Source: WJKP01 sp964531215 (GTDB lineage Bacteria > Patescibacteriota > Patescibacteriia > CAIXNZ01). From it: DNA of 34,221 nt. Positions 1-6,324 of the stretch are shown piece after piece. The notes under the pieces were generated by a model. It saw nothing but the letters and a program-made list of their open reading frames with translations, was not told the origin of the DNA and made no database searches. Made by a program: the position numbers and the translations under genes. The stretch lies in assembly GCA_964531215.1 (NCBI GenBank), contig CAZHFK010000005.1, positions 1 to 34,221 on the forward strand, given 5' to 3'. The stretch's first letter is position 1. Each line of letters starts with the position of its first letter.

Positions 1-25
1 AAAGCCGCTTTAGCGGCTTTTTTTT
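1..25 (+). terminator. Rho-independent terminator
   Basis: An 8-bp perfect stem, AAAGCCGC / GCGGCTTT, closes a TTTA loop and runs into a T tract. It probably ends a plus-strand transcript that starts before the window. Confidence 0.75.
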
Positions 26-86
26 ACCGTTTTCTAACCAATAGCTTGGAAACGCGTTTTTGAGGCACTTGAAAAATTTTTAACTG

Positions 87-152
87 GCAGGCGATGAGGG
101 AATCGAAGTGTTGCCCGAAGGCTTAACAGGGAGGTGTTCTCTCCCGCTCATC
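87..152 (-). repeat. tRNA-like remnant: duplicated tRNA-Trp 3' tail
   Basis: Positions 87-107 repeat exactly the 21 bp at 195-215, which are the T-loop and acceptor 3' end of tRNA-Trp. On the minus strand this copy ends in an encoded CCA, which the tRNA itself lacks. The sequence 5' of the copy does not give a full cloverleaf. It forms a GGGAG/CTCCC hairpin and a GCC-TTCG-GGC hairpin enclosed by GATGAG/CTCATC. It could be a decayed tRNA, an attachment-site duplication or a small tRNA-like RNA. Confidence 0.5.
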
Positions 153-190
153 TTAAAATAAAAATCCACCACACAAGGCGGTGTATTTTT
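153..190 (-). terminator. Terminator downstream of tRNA-Trp
   Basis: On the minus strand an AAAAAT...CACC stem pairs with GGTG...ATTTTT, with one mismatch, and is followed by more T-rich sequence. It lies directly 3' of the tRNA-Trp gene and would end its transcript. Confidence 0.6.
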
Positions 191-195
191 ATTTG

Positions 196-247
196 CAGGC
201 GATGAGGGAATCGAACCCCCGACCACGGTTTTGGAGACCGTTGTTAT
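196..247 (-). tRNA. tRNA-Trp (CCA anticodon), 5' part lost in gap
   Basis: Read on the minus strand, the anticodon stem ACGGT/ACCGT encloses loop CTCCAAA with anticodon CCA. A 5-nt variable region, a GGGGG/CCCTC T-stem with a TTCGATT loop, acceptor strand ATCGCCT and discriminator G follow. G is the usual bacterial tRNA-Trp discriminator. The CCA tail is not encoded. The acceptor 5' strand and D-arm should lie across the N run at 248-257, but the sequence beyond the gap does not supply them. The gap is therefore of unknown size and the tRNA is incomplete. Confidence 0.88.
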
Positions 248-257
248 NNNNNNNNNN
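248..257. other. Assembly gap (10 N)
   Basis: Ten N bases interrupt tRNA-Trp. The flanking bases cannot complete the tRNA at this spacing, so the length is a placeholder. Confidence 0.95.
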
Positions 258-280
258 TACAAAAAAATCAAGCTCTATTA

Positions 281-309
281 TTGACAAAAAAAAATAAGTT
301 TGCTAAGGT
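281..309 (+). promoter_or_regulatory. Strong promoter of the structured RNA
   Basis: A consensus -35 TTGACA (281-286) is separated by 17 bp from -10 TAAGGT (304-309), with an extended TGC just before it. Transcription would start near 316. This is the best sigma70-type promoter I see in the window, and no protein gene follows it. Confidence 0.7.
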
Positions 310-315
310 TTTAAT

Positions 316-629
316 ATCATAAAAAATGATAATAAAGATTGCCAAAGACCTGGCCAGAATTATAGGACATCCGGGTGGCAGGGCGTGTTCTGCCATTAAG
401 ACCGGAGCGTTAAGGTGGAAGCAGTAAAGTCGCATACCAGTGAATTAGCTTGGGGGAAATCCTGGGGAGGCGTCCTCATCACGACGCAAAGGATTATTTT
501 TCAAGTGAAAAGAGGCTGGTGTACCCATTGCCTTGGGGAAAGAGCTGTTCAGGCACCCTTAACTTACTGTGATTTTAAGTCTTTGGCAACACATGCCCCC
601 GTCAGTTTTTGGCGGGGGCTTTAATTTTT
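316..629 (+). ncRNA. Unidentified structured RNA, about 300 nt
   Basis: The segment runs from a consensus promoter to a strong terminator and has no convincing reading frame. Its ends pair: 339-349 (TTGCCAAAGAC) is perfectly complementary to 579-589, giving an 11-bp closing helix. Inside are a TCCGG/CCGGA helix stacked on TGGCAG/CTGCCA, an AATCC/GGATT helix enclosing GCGTC/GACGC, an ACCAG/CTGGT helix and a TGCCT/AGGCA helix. It is far more GC-rich than its neighbours. I looked for signatures of RNase P RNA (GAGGAAAGUC, ACAGAA), SRP RNA (GGAAGGAAGCAG) and tmRNA (tRNA-like ends) and found none. A long 6S-like RNA, the raiA RNA class or a new family remain possible. The RNA call is fairly secure; its identity is open. 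Confidence 0.7.
595..629 (+). terminator. Terminator of the structured RNA
   Basis: A 9-bp GC-rich stem (595-603 with 611-619, one G-T pair) is followed by CTTTAATTTTT. It defines the 3' end of the RNA. Confidence 0.8.
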
Positions 630-640
630 AAATAAAAATT

Positions 641-671
641 AAAGCCCCATATCTATAGATACAGGGCTTTT
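641..671 (-). terminator. Terminator of the HD-domain gene
   Basis: AAAGCCC (641-647) pairs with GGGCTTT (664-670), with a self-complementary ATCTATAGAT inside. On the minus strand the stem leads into TTTAATTTTT, just after the stop of the HD-domain gene. Confidence 0.7.
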
Positions 672-676
672 GAGTC

Positions 677-1306
677 TTATAACCAGTCCATTTTTTGAGC
701 TTCTTTAAGGGCAGTGTCAATGATTAGTCGGTCTTCAGGATATTTTTTATAGAGCATCCCTTTAAGATCAGGAGCTTTTGGGTCTGAACCGTCTTTAAGA
801 GTGGTTTTTCTATGAGTAAAGGCATCTATGAAATCGCAAATACTGATAATAGCTGAAATTTCTAAGACTTTTTTAATAGTGCCCATATGCCAGTCGCCCG
901 GCAAATCTTTAGCAGTTAAGCCATAGCCGCCATAATACATGTTATGATGAAAAGCAGTGCAAAAAGCAACAAAACGATGATGGTTTTTAAGCGCTTCATA
1001 GCCTTCTTCTACATGTTTTTTGACCTTTTCATATTCTTCCTGAGAAATATTATGTCCGTCAAAGAAATTATGGTCTTCGGTTAGTTTGCCTGTGTCATGA
1101 AGCAAACCAGCAAAAAAAGTTGCTTTGGCATCTTTTTTTAGCTTTGTGGCTACTTCTTCAGCTAAAACAGCAACTCTGCATTTATGATCTTTGACTTCAG
1201 GATGGTTTACTGCTGCCAAAGAAAGGATAATTCTAGCTGTTTGAGCTAATCCACCTTGCGGACTGTATTTATCAATTCTTTTCTGTACTTTGGTTAAAAT
1301 CTTCAT
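677..1306 (-). CDS. HD-domain phosphohydrolase, HD-GYP-like
   Basis: The 209-residue soluble protein carries HD-superfamily metal ligands: H41, the H70-D71 doublet in 'GLLHDTGK', H98, H120-H121 and D158. After the second histidine pair, 'YYGGYG' (124-129) stands where HD-GYP proteins have a GYP motif, so this is a diverged HD-GYP-type hydrolase. Family members cleave cyclic dinucleotides or other phosphoesters; the substrate here cannot be told. The start is well supported by AAGGAGG 6 nt upstream, which is rare in this window. A minus-strand promoter and a terminator bracket it as a single-gene unit. No sensory domain is attached. Confidence 0.8.
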   Translation of the reverse strand: MKILTKVQKRIDKYSPQGGLAQTARIILSLAAVNHPEVKDHKCRVAVLAEEVATKLKKDAKATFFAGLLHDTGKLTEDHNFFDGHNISQEEYEKVKKHVEEGYEALKNHHRFVAFCTAFHHNMYYGGYGLTAKDLPGDWHMGTIKKVLEISAIISICDFIDAFTHRKTTLKDGSDPKAPDLKGMLYKKYPEDRLIIDTALKEAQKMDWL

Positions 1307-1335
1307 TTTTCCTCCTTAAAGAACATTATTTAATT

Positions 1336-1364
1336 ATTATTAAATTATAATTATTTTTTGTCAA
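1336..1364 (-). promoter_or_regulatory. Promoter of the HD-domain gene
   Basis: On the minus strand, TTGACA is followed after 17 bp by AATAAT. The transcript would have a short leader holding the AAGGAGG ribosome site. Confidence 0.55.
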
Positions 1365-1420
1365 GGATTTTGTTGTAATTTTTGACTAGTTTTAGTATTA
1401 TTAAAGTAGAGGATATAATT

Positions 1421-1744
1421 ATGGTTTTAAAATTAAAACGTGATAAATATAAACAGGCTAGAATTGGCAATTCACGATTGTATGATATTATTTGTGCCAA
1501 ATGCGGTTATAAAGTCTTGGTTTATCAAAAAGACGGCCCGGGTAATTTATTAAGATTATATTTTGACCGGATTATTGCGCCTTTGGAATTAGTTGATTTG
1601 CAGAAACAAGATATTAAAACCATTGATTATTTAAAATGTCAGCAATGCCAGAATTTATTGGCTTCACCCTATATTTATATTAAAGAAACTAGGCCGGCAT
1701 TTCGCTTGTTTAAAGATCAAATTATTAAAAGACTACATAAATAA
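1421..1744 (+). CDS. Small zinc-ribbon-like protein
   Basis: This unrecognised protein of 107 residues has two CxxC knuckles, 'CAKC' near residue 26 and 'CQQC' near residue 72, about 45 residues apart. This fits one structural zinc site. The stretch between them is mixed hydrophobic and charged, and the C-terminus is basic. I start it at the ATG at 1421; an upstream TTG (1382) would add 13 unconvincing residues. It lies 18 nt before the secreted CAP protein on the same strand and may be co-transcribed with it. It could bind nucleic acid or a protein partner. There is no evidence for a specific function. Confidence 0.6.
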   Translation: MVLKLKRDKYKQARIGNSRLYDIICAKCGYKVLVYQKDGPGNLLRLYFDRIIAPLELVDLQKQDIKTIDYLKCQQCQNLLASPYIYIKETRPAFRLFKDQIIKRLHK

Positions 1745-1762
1745 TATTAACTATAAATTTTT

Positions 1763-3229
1763 ATGAAAAGACTAATAGATAAATTTATGTCCGCCAAAGG
1801 CGGATCCGCCTTTGGCGGAAAAAAAATAATCATTTTGTTTTTTGCTCTTGGTTTAATAATAACACCTTGGACAGTTTCTGCCGGATGTTGCGGTTGTGAT
1901 CCCGTTTATGAGTATTCTAATCATGGCGAAGTAATAAGTGCTGTTTGGGTTAGAGATGAGGCTTGTGTTGCTACCGGTGAAATTATTGATACTTTACAGG
2001 CTGGCCAGGTCGTACAGATTACTCATCGGACAGACGGCTGGTATAAGGTTATTAGTACCAGTGGTAAAATAGGCTGGTCAGGTGAGCAGTTTTTTAAAAT
2101 GACTGATAAACCTTTAACAAGTTCTTCCAGTTCTTCCAGTTCTTCTAGTTCATCCGGCTCCTCTGAAACAAGTTATTCTTTACAAAGGTTAAAAGGTTAT
2201 ATTTTACTGCAAGTTGAAAATAATGGCGAGGCCCATTATTATTATCCGGAAAACAATAAACGTTATTATTTGGGCCGACCGGCTGATGCTTTTGCCATTA
2301 TGCGGGAATTGGGACTTGGTATTAAACACAGTGAATTGGTTGATTATTTGGGGTATAAATTCCCCAGCCGATTATCAGGCAAAATTATGCTTGATGTGGA
2401 AATGAATGGCGAAGCTTATTATGTTTATCCTAAAAATTTAAAAGGTTATTATTTAGGCCGACCGGCTGATGCTTTTGCTATTATGAGAGAAAAAGGTTTG
2501 GGTATAACAAATCAGAATTTAGAGTTAATTGCAGCTGAATCCGTGTCGTCCGGTTCTACAGCTGGTTCTTCGGCTTCAAGTTCTAATTCAACTGCTACCA
2601 GTAGTCAGGATACAACCACTTTAAGTCTAGAAATTCCTTTATCAGAAGATGTGGGCGCAGGTTTTGTTTCCAGTGGTTCATTAATACCCGGTGACGGTAG
2701 TTTTCAAAAGGGCAGTGTGCCGTCCGGATTTAATTACGCCGTTATTAATCAATATGTTTTGAACAGGATCAATAAGGAAAGAACCAGTCGCGGGCAATTT
2801 CCGATTGTGTCTGATCAGCGTATGGTTGATACTGCTTCTGTTTGGGCCGAACAAATGTATCAGCAGGGGCAAATTACTCATACCAGACAGCCGGTTAATA
2901 TGATTGCCCGAGAATGGGTCTGGCAGAATTTTAAAATCGCTTTTGCCCAAGATTGGGGTTGGCTTTATGAAAATATCGGCGGCGGTAATTATAATCGTTC
3001 CCAGGGAATCAATGAAAGTATAATGAATTCCATGGATAATTTATTTGATTATTTTATGTCAGAAGAACCTTATAACGGGATTCATTATCAGACGATTATG
3101 CATGATCATTTGACTCATGTCGGCGTTGGTTTTTATTTTGACGGTAATAATGATTCCGGTAAATTATATACGGTTTTACATTATGGCGGCTTATTTGAAA
3201 ATGTGCCGGTCATCGATAAGACTTGGTAA
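1763..3229 (+). CDS. Secreted SH3-like / YLGRPADAFAIM-repeat / CAP protein
   Basis: A 488-residue exported protein. A hydrophobic signal segment (about 20-40) ends at 'VSAG', followed by a CCGC cluster. Then come an SH3b-like region (about 55-112), a Ser-rich linker (about 118-135), two copies of a roughly 45-residue repeat containing 'YYLGRPADAFAIM' (about 143-187 and 203-247), a second Ser/Thr linker, and a C-terminal CAP/SCP domain (about 325-480) with conserved His and Glu such as 'THTRQP' and 'ENIGGG'. The module order suggests a cell-wall or surface protein. The repeats are, to my knowledge, typical of Patescibacteria surface proteins. Residues 10-19 are encoded exactly by a 30-bp perfect palindrome that looks inserted just before the signal segment. 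Confidence 0.8.
   Translation: MKRLIDKFMSAKGGSAFGGKKIIILFFALGLIITPWTVSAGCCGCDPVYEYSNHGEVISAVWVRDEACVATGEIIDTLQAGQVVQITHRTDGWYKVISTSGKIGWSGEQFFKMTDKPLTSSSSSSSSSSSSGSSETSYSLQRLKGYILLQVENNGEAHYYYPENNKRYYLGRPADAFAIMRELGLGIKHSELVDYLGYKFPSRLSGKIMLDVEMNGEAYYVYPKNLKGYYLGRPADAFAIMREKGLGITNQNLELIAAESVSSGSTAGSSASSSNSTATSSQDTTTLSLEIPLSEDVGAGFVSSGSLIPGDGSFQKGSVPSGFNYAVINQYVLNRINKERTSRGQFPIVSDQRMVDTASVWAEQMYQQGQITHTRQPVNMIAREWVWQNFKIAFAQDWGWLYENIGGGNYNRSQGINESIMNSMDNLFDYFMSEEPYNGIHYQTIMHDHLTHVGVGFYFDGNNDSGKLYTVLHYGGLFENVPVIDKTW
1790..1819. repeat. 30-bp perfect palindrome inside a coding region
   Basis: TCCGCCAAAGGCGGA is followed directly by its reverse complement. The element is exactly ten codons and keeps the reading frame of the secreted protein. 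No second copy is seen in the window. It resembles a mobile REP-type palindrome. Confidence 0.75.
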
Positions 3230-3255
3230 ATTAATAATATTAATAATTAAAAATT

Positions 3256-4320
3256 ATGGAACAAGAAAAAATTAATCAAGGGGAAACAGAAAAAAAATCA
3301 GAAGTTTCTAATAAAGAAGCGGGCACAGAAAAAGTGGTTAGTCAAAAAGTCGTTTCAGAAAAAGTTTTAGGTAGTTCCAGTGGCATCGCCAGATTTGGTC
3401 GTAAAGTTAAAAAGCAGATTTCCGGTCGTTTGAGCGGCGTCTTATTGGGATTGCTTTTAATTGTGATTTCTTTTTTTGTTATTTGGCAATCTGAAAAATT
3501 TGATAAATCAGCTGATTTGATCGCCAGTTTACCGGTTTTAACGGTTGATCAGGCTGCTGATACTACTGGTTTGGTTAAAGTTGCCGGTAAAGTGACTGAG
3601 TCGCCAATTCAGGCGCCGATTGAAAAAAAAGACGTGCTTTATTATCATCATGTTCGTGAAGAATTGGAAACAGTGTCTAAAACCGAAACCGATACCCAAG
3701 TAGTTAGCCGTGAAGGTCAGGATATTGAGCAGACCATTGAAAAAGAAGTGGAAAAAGAACAATGGGTGACTAAAGTGGACGAATCTCAATGGGCAGAAAT
3801 AGTTTTGGATAATAAAATAGTTATTAAACCCCAATTTGCCAAGCAATTACTTGATTTGACTGAAATTTATTCAATGGAAAGTGAAGAAACCCGACAAAAA
3901 ATTGAAGCGGTTTTGCCCGGTGATAGTTTGATTGCGGTTGGTGAACTTTATAATAATCGCATTGAAGGCGGTGATCCGTTTATTGTTTCTAATAAATCAA
4001 ACCAAGCTTTGATCGAATCTTTAAAATCTTCTGAAAATTTTACCTGGTGGCTTTTGAAGCTGGGAACAGTTTTATTATTTGGTTTTGGTTTATATTTGTT
4101 ATTGGGGCCGTTTTTATTGGTGCTTGATGCCATTCCTGTTTTAGGTAAAATCGGCAAAGGCGGTCTTTTGATTATTTGTTTAATAATTGGTCTGCTTTTT
4201 ACAGTATTATCAAGTCTGCTAATTGCTTTTTGGTATATAATTTTAATTTTATTGGTAGCCTTAATCGCTTATTTGCTATATTTGAAAAACAAAAAAGCAA
4301 TTAAAACAGAAACAGAATAA
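3256..4320 (+). CDS. TMEM43-like membrane protein
   Basis: The 354-residue integral membrane protein has a charged N-terminus (1-50) and one membrane segment (about 58-77). A large outside-facing domain of about 180 residues contains 'TGLVKVAGKVTESPI' and 'VLYYHH', similar to the start of the TMEM43/GIDE domain. Three to four hydrophobic segments follow (about 262-345), including the 'PVLGKIGKGG' loop seen in TMEM43 proteins. Family function in bacteria is unknown; an envelope or stress role is often assumed. It sits 26 nt after the secreted CAP protein and 1 nt before the NUDIX gene, which suggests an operon. No Shine-Dalgarno precedes it. Confidence 0.65.
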   Translation: MEQEKINQGETEKKSEVSNKEAGTEKVVSQKVVSEKVLGSSSGIARFGRKVKKQISGRLSGVLLGLLLIVISFFVIWQSEKFDKSADLIASLPVLTVDQAADTTGLVKVAGKVTESPIQAPIEKKDVLYYHHVREELETVSKTETDTQVVSREGQDIEQTIEKEVEKEQWVTKVDESQWAEIVLDNKIVIKPQFAKQLLDLTEIYSMESEETRQKIEAVLPGDSLIAVGELYNNRIEGGDPFIVSNKSNQALIESLKSSENFTWWLLKLGTVLLFGFGLYLLLGPFLLVLDAIPVLGKIGKGGLLIICLIIGLLFTVLSSLLIAFWYIILILLVALIAYLLYLKNKKAIKTETE

Positions 4321-4321
4321 T

Positions 4322-4804
4322 ATGTCCGGAATACCTGTTGAAAATAAAGTTTTTAGCCAGCCTTTCGTGGTTGTCGGTGTAATATTGGAAAAAAATAATA
4401 AATTTTTATTGGTTCAGGAGGCTGCTATTGAAAAAGGCAAATGGAATCAGCCGGCAGGCTGGCTTGATTTAAAAGAAGATATTTTAGCCGGAGCCCAAAG
4501 AGAAGCTAAAGAAGAAACAGGTTTNNNNNNNNNNTTGCTGGGAGTTTATTCTTTAATCAAATATCAGGAAAATGAATTAATTCACGCACTTAAATTTATC
4601 TTTGCAGCAAATCCTTTAAGTGATGAGATTAATTTTGATAAAAATGAAATACTTGATGTTAGCTGGTTTTCTTTTGAGGAAATAATAGAAATGAAAGAGC
4701 GATTAAGAGATTCAGATATTATTAAAGAAATTGAAGATTATTTGGCGGGTAGGATTTATCCTTTAGATGTTATTAAGCCTTTAAATGATTATACACAGAA
4801 ATAA
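4322..4804 (+). CDS. NUDIX hydrolase (with assembly gap)
   Basis: A NUDIX pyrophosphohydrolase of about 160 residues. The Nudix box is complete: G46, E52 and the 'REAKEETG' core (60-67) that binds the divalent metal. It starts 1 nt after the previous stop. An N run at 4525-4534 falls directly after the box, so about four residues are unknown. The frame on both sides happens to agree. Substrates in this family range from nucleotide sugars to oxidised NTPs and NADH; nothing visible decides between them. Confidence 0.85.
   Translation: MSGIPVENKVFSQPFVVVGVILEKNNKFLLVQEAAIEKGKWNQPAGWLDLKEDILAGAQREAKEETGXXXXLLGVYSLIKYQENELIHALKFIFAANPLSDEINFDKNEILDVSWFSFEEIIEMKERLRDSDIIKEIEDYLAGRIYPLDVIKPLNDYTQK
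4525..4534. other. Assembly gap (10 N) in the NUDIX gene
   Basis: Ten N bases just after the Nudix box. The true length is unknown. Confidence 0.95.
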
Positions 4805-4826
4805 GCTCGTAAAAAGGGTTTATTTT

Positions 4827-4835
4827 TGTTATACT
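4827..4835 (+). promoter_or_regulatory. Extended -10 promoter before the glycosyltransferase-like gene
   Basis: TGT followed by TATACT forms an extended -10 element about 38 nt before the start codon. No clear -35 is seen. Confidence 0.4.
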
Positions 4836-4872
4836 AAAAATAGTATTTTTATTTAAATTTAATTTAATATTT

Positions 4873-6225
4873 ATGAGGAAAAAAGATAAAAACGGGCAAA
4901 AGGCTCATGTTGTGGCCGTTGATATGGGTTATGGCCATCAACGAGCGGCTCAGCCTTTGCATATTTTGGCTTATAAAGGCAAAGTTATTAATGCCAATGA
5001 TTATCCGGGAATTCCTGAGTCCGATAAGGAAATCTGGCATGATAGTCGTAAACTTTACGAATGGATTTCTTTATTTAAAAAAACACCATTAGTTGGGGAA
5101 CTCGTTTGGAGTTTTTTTGATAATTTACAGAAAATTCCCAAATTTTACCCTAAAAGAGATCTTTCCGATCCCAATATGCAGCTAAAATATTTTATGTGGC
5201 TGATTAAATACAAAAATTGGGGCAAGCATTTGATTGAAAAATTAGAAAAAAAACCTTTGCCATTGATAACCACTTTTTTTGTCACGGCTTTTATGGCAGA
5301 GCATTTTAAATACAGTCAAGATATTTATTGTCTGGCGACAGATACTGATATTAGCCGTACTTGGGTTTCGCCAGAACCAATAACCAGTAAAATTAATTAT
5401 TTTGCACCTAATTATAGAGTTGAACAAAGACTTAAATTATACGGGGTGAGTTCTGATCGGATTTTTTTAACAGGGTTTCCATTGCCGTTAGATAATATTG
5501 GCGGGTCGGATTTAAATATTTTAAAAAGAGATTTGGGGCGACGTTTATACAATTTGGATCCCAAACGCAAATACATTAAAAGTTATGACGAAACTATTCG
5601 TGATCAATTGGGCAGTAAAAATATGCCCAATAAAAAACATCATAATTTGACTATTGCTTTTGCTGTCGGTGGTGCCGGTGCGCAAAGAGATCTTGGTATA
5701 GCTATTATTAAGAGTTTAGGTCGTAAAATAAAAAGAAAAGAAGTCAATATAAATTTAATAGCAGGTACTCATAAAGAAATTAATGATTTTTTCAGGGATA
5801 CTATTAAAGATTTGGGCTTTGGGTCTAATTTGGATAAAAATATTAAAGTTATTCATGCAGCTAATAAAGAAAAATATTTTAAAGAATTTAATAAAGCTTT
5901 ACATACGACTGATATTTTATGGACTAAGCCAAGCGAATTATCTTTTTATGCTGCTTTGGGCTTGCCGATTATCATGGCACCGCCGATTGGCGCTCAAGAA
6001 CATTTTAATCGTAAATGGTTAAGGACTATTGCTGCCGGTATTGATCAGGAAGATGTTAAATATACCGATCAATGGTTATATGATTGGCTGGATTCTGGCT
6101 GGTTTGCTGAAGCAGCTATGGAAGGTTTTATGGAAGCGCCTAAATATGGCACTTTTAACATTCAAAAAATCATTTCTCAGAAAGTAGAGGAAACCAAGCT
6201 AATGAAAACAGTTTTACAATATTAA
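4873..6225 (+). CDS. GT-B-fold glycosyltransferase-like protein (MGDG synthase/MurG-like)
   Basis: The 450-residue protein has two Rossmann-like halves. The first opens with 'VVAVDMGYGHQRAA' (about 13-26), matching the Gly-rich GxGH loop of MGDG-synthase and MurG-type GT28 enzymes. The second begins with 'LTIAFAVGGAGAQRD' (about 259-273), then 'KPSELSFYAALGLPIIM' and 'GAQEHFN' (about 353-380), which resembles the nucleotide-sugar site of that family. This suggests transfer of a sugar to a lipid or wall precursor at the inner membrane face. There is no transmembrane segment. Donor and acceptor are unknown, and the middle region does not match MurG closely. It is probably transcribed from its own promoter. 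Confidence 0.6.
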   Translation: MRKKDKNGQKAHVVAVDMGYGHQRAAQPLHILAYKGKVINANDYPGIPESDKEIWHDSRKLYEWISLFKKTPLVGELVWSFFDNLQKIPKFYPKRDLSDPNMQLKYFMWLIKYKNWGKHLIEKLEKKPLPLITTFFVTAFMAEHFKYSQDIYCLATDTDISRTWVSPEPITSKINYFAPNYRVEQRLKLYGVSSDRIFLTGFPLPLDNIGGSDLNILKRDLGRRLYNLDPKRKYIKSYDETIRDQLGSKNMPNKKHHNLTIAFAVGGAGAQRDLGIAIIKSLGRKIKRKEVNINLIAGTHKEINDFFRDTIKDLGFGSNLDKNIKVIHAANKEKYFKEFNKALHTTDILWTKPSELSFYAALGLPIIMAPPIGAQEHFNRKWLRTIAAGIDQEDVKYTDQWLYDWLDSGWFAEAAMEGFMEAPKYGTFNIQKIISQKVEETKLMKTVLQY

Positions 6226-6283
6226 GATGATTATTTCATTAAAAATTAGCAATTAAAGGGTGGTTTATTTCATCCTTTTTTGC

Positions 6284-6311
6284 TTTACAAAAAGCGTAAA
6301 TTTGCTATTAT
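6284..6311 (+). promoter_or_regulatory. Promoter of the 6325 membrane-protein gene
   Basis: -35 TTTACA (6284-6289), a 16-bp spacer ending in TGC, and -10 TATTAT (6306-6311). The start would lie only about 7 nt before the ATG, so the mRNA is nearly leaderless. Confidence 0.5.
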
Positions 6312-6324
6312 TAATATATAATAT

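Noticed and set aside
415..624. 69-codon frame within the structured RNA
   Set aside because: It overlaps paired RNA segments and the terminator, has no family resemblance and no ribosome site.
316..629. Structured RNA as RNase P RNA, SRP RNA or tmRNA
   Set aside because: None of their conserved cores could be found by eye; left unnamed pending a covariance search.
1382..1420. TTG-initiated extension of the zinc-ribbon gene
   Set aside because: The added residues have no domain character, and the ATG at 1421 gives a better start. The same reasoning removed upstream extensions of elp3, the Trm9-like gene, gatC, murB and 33552.
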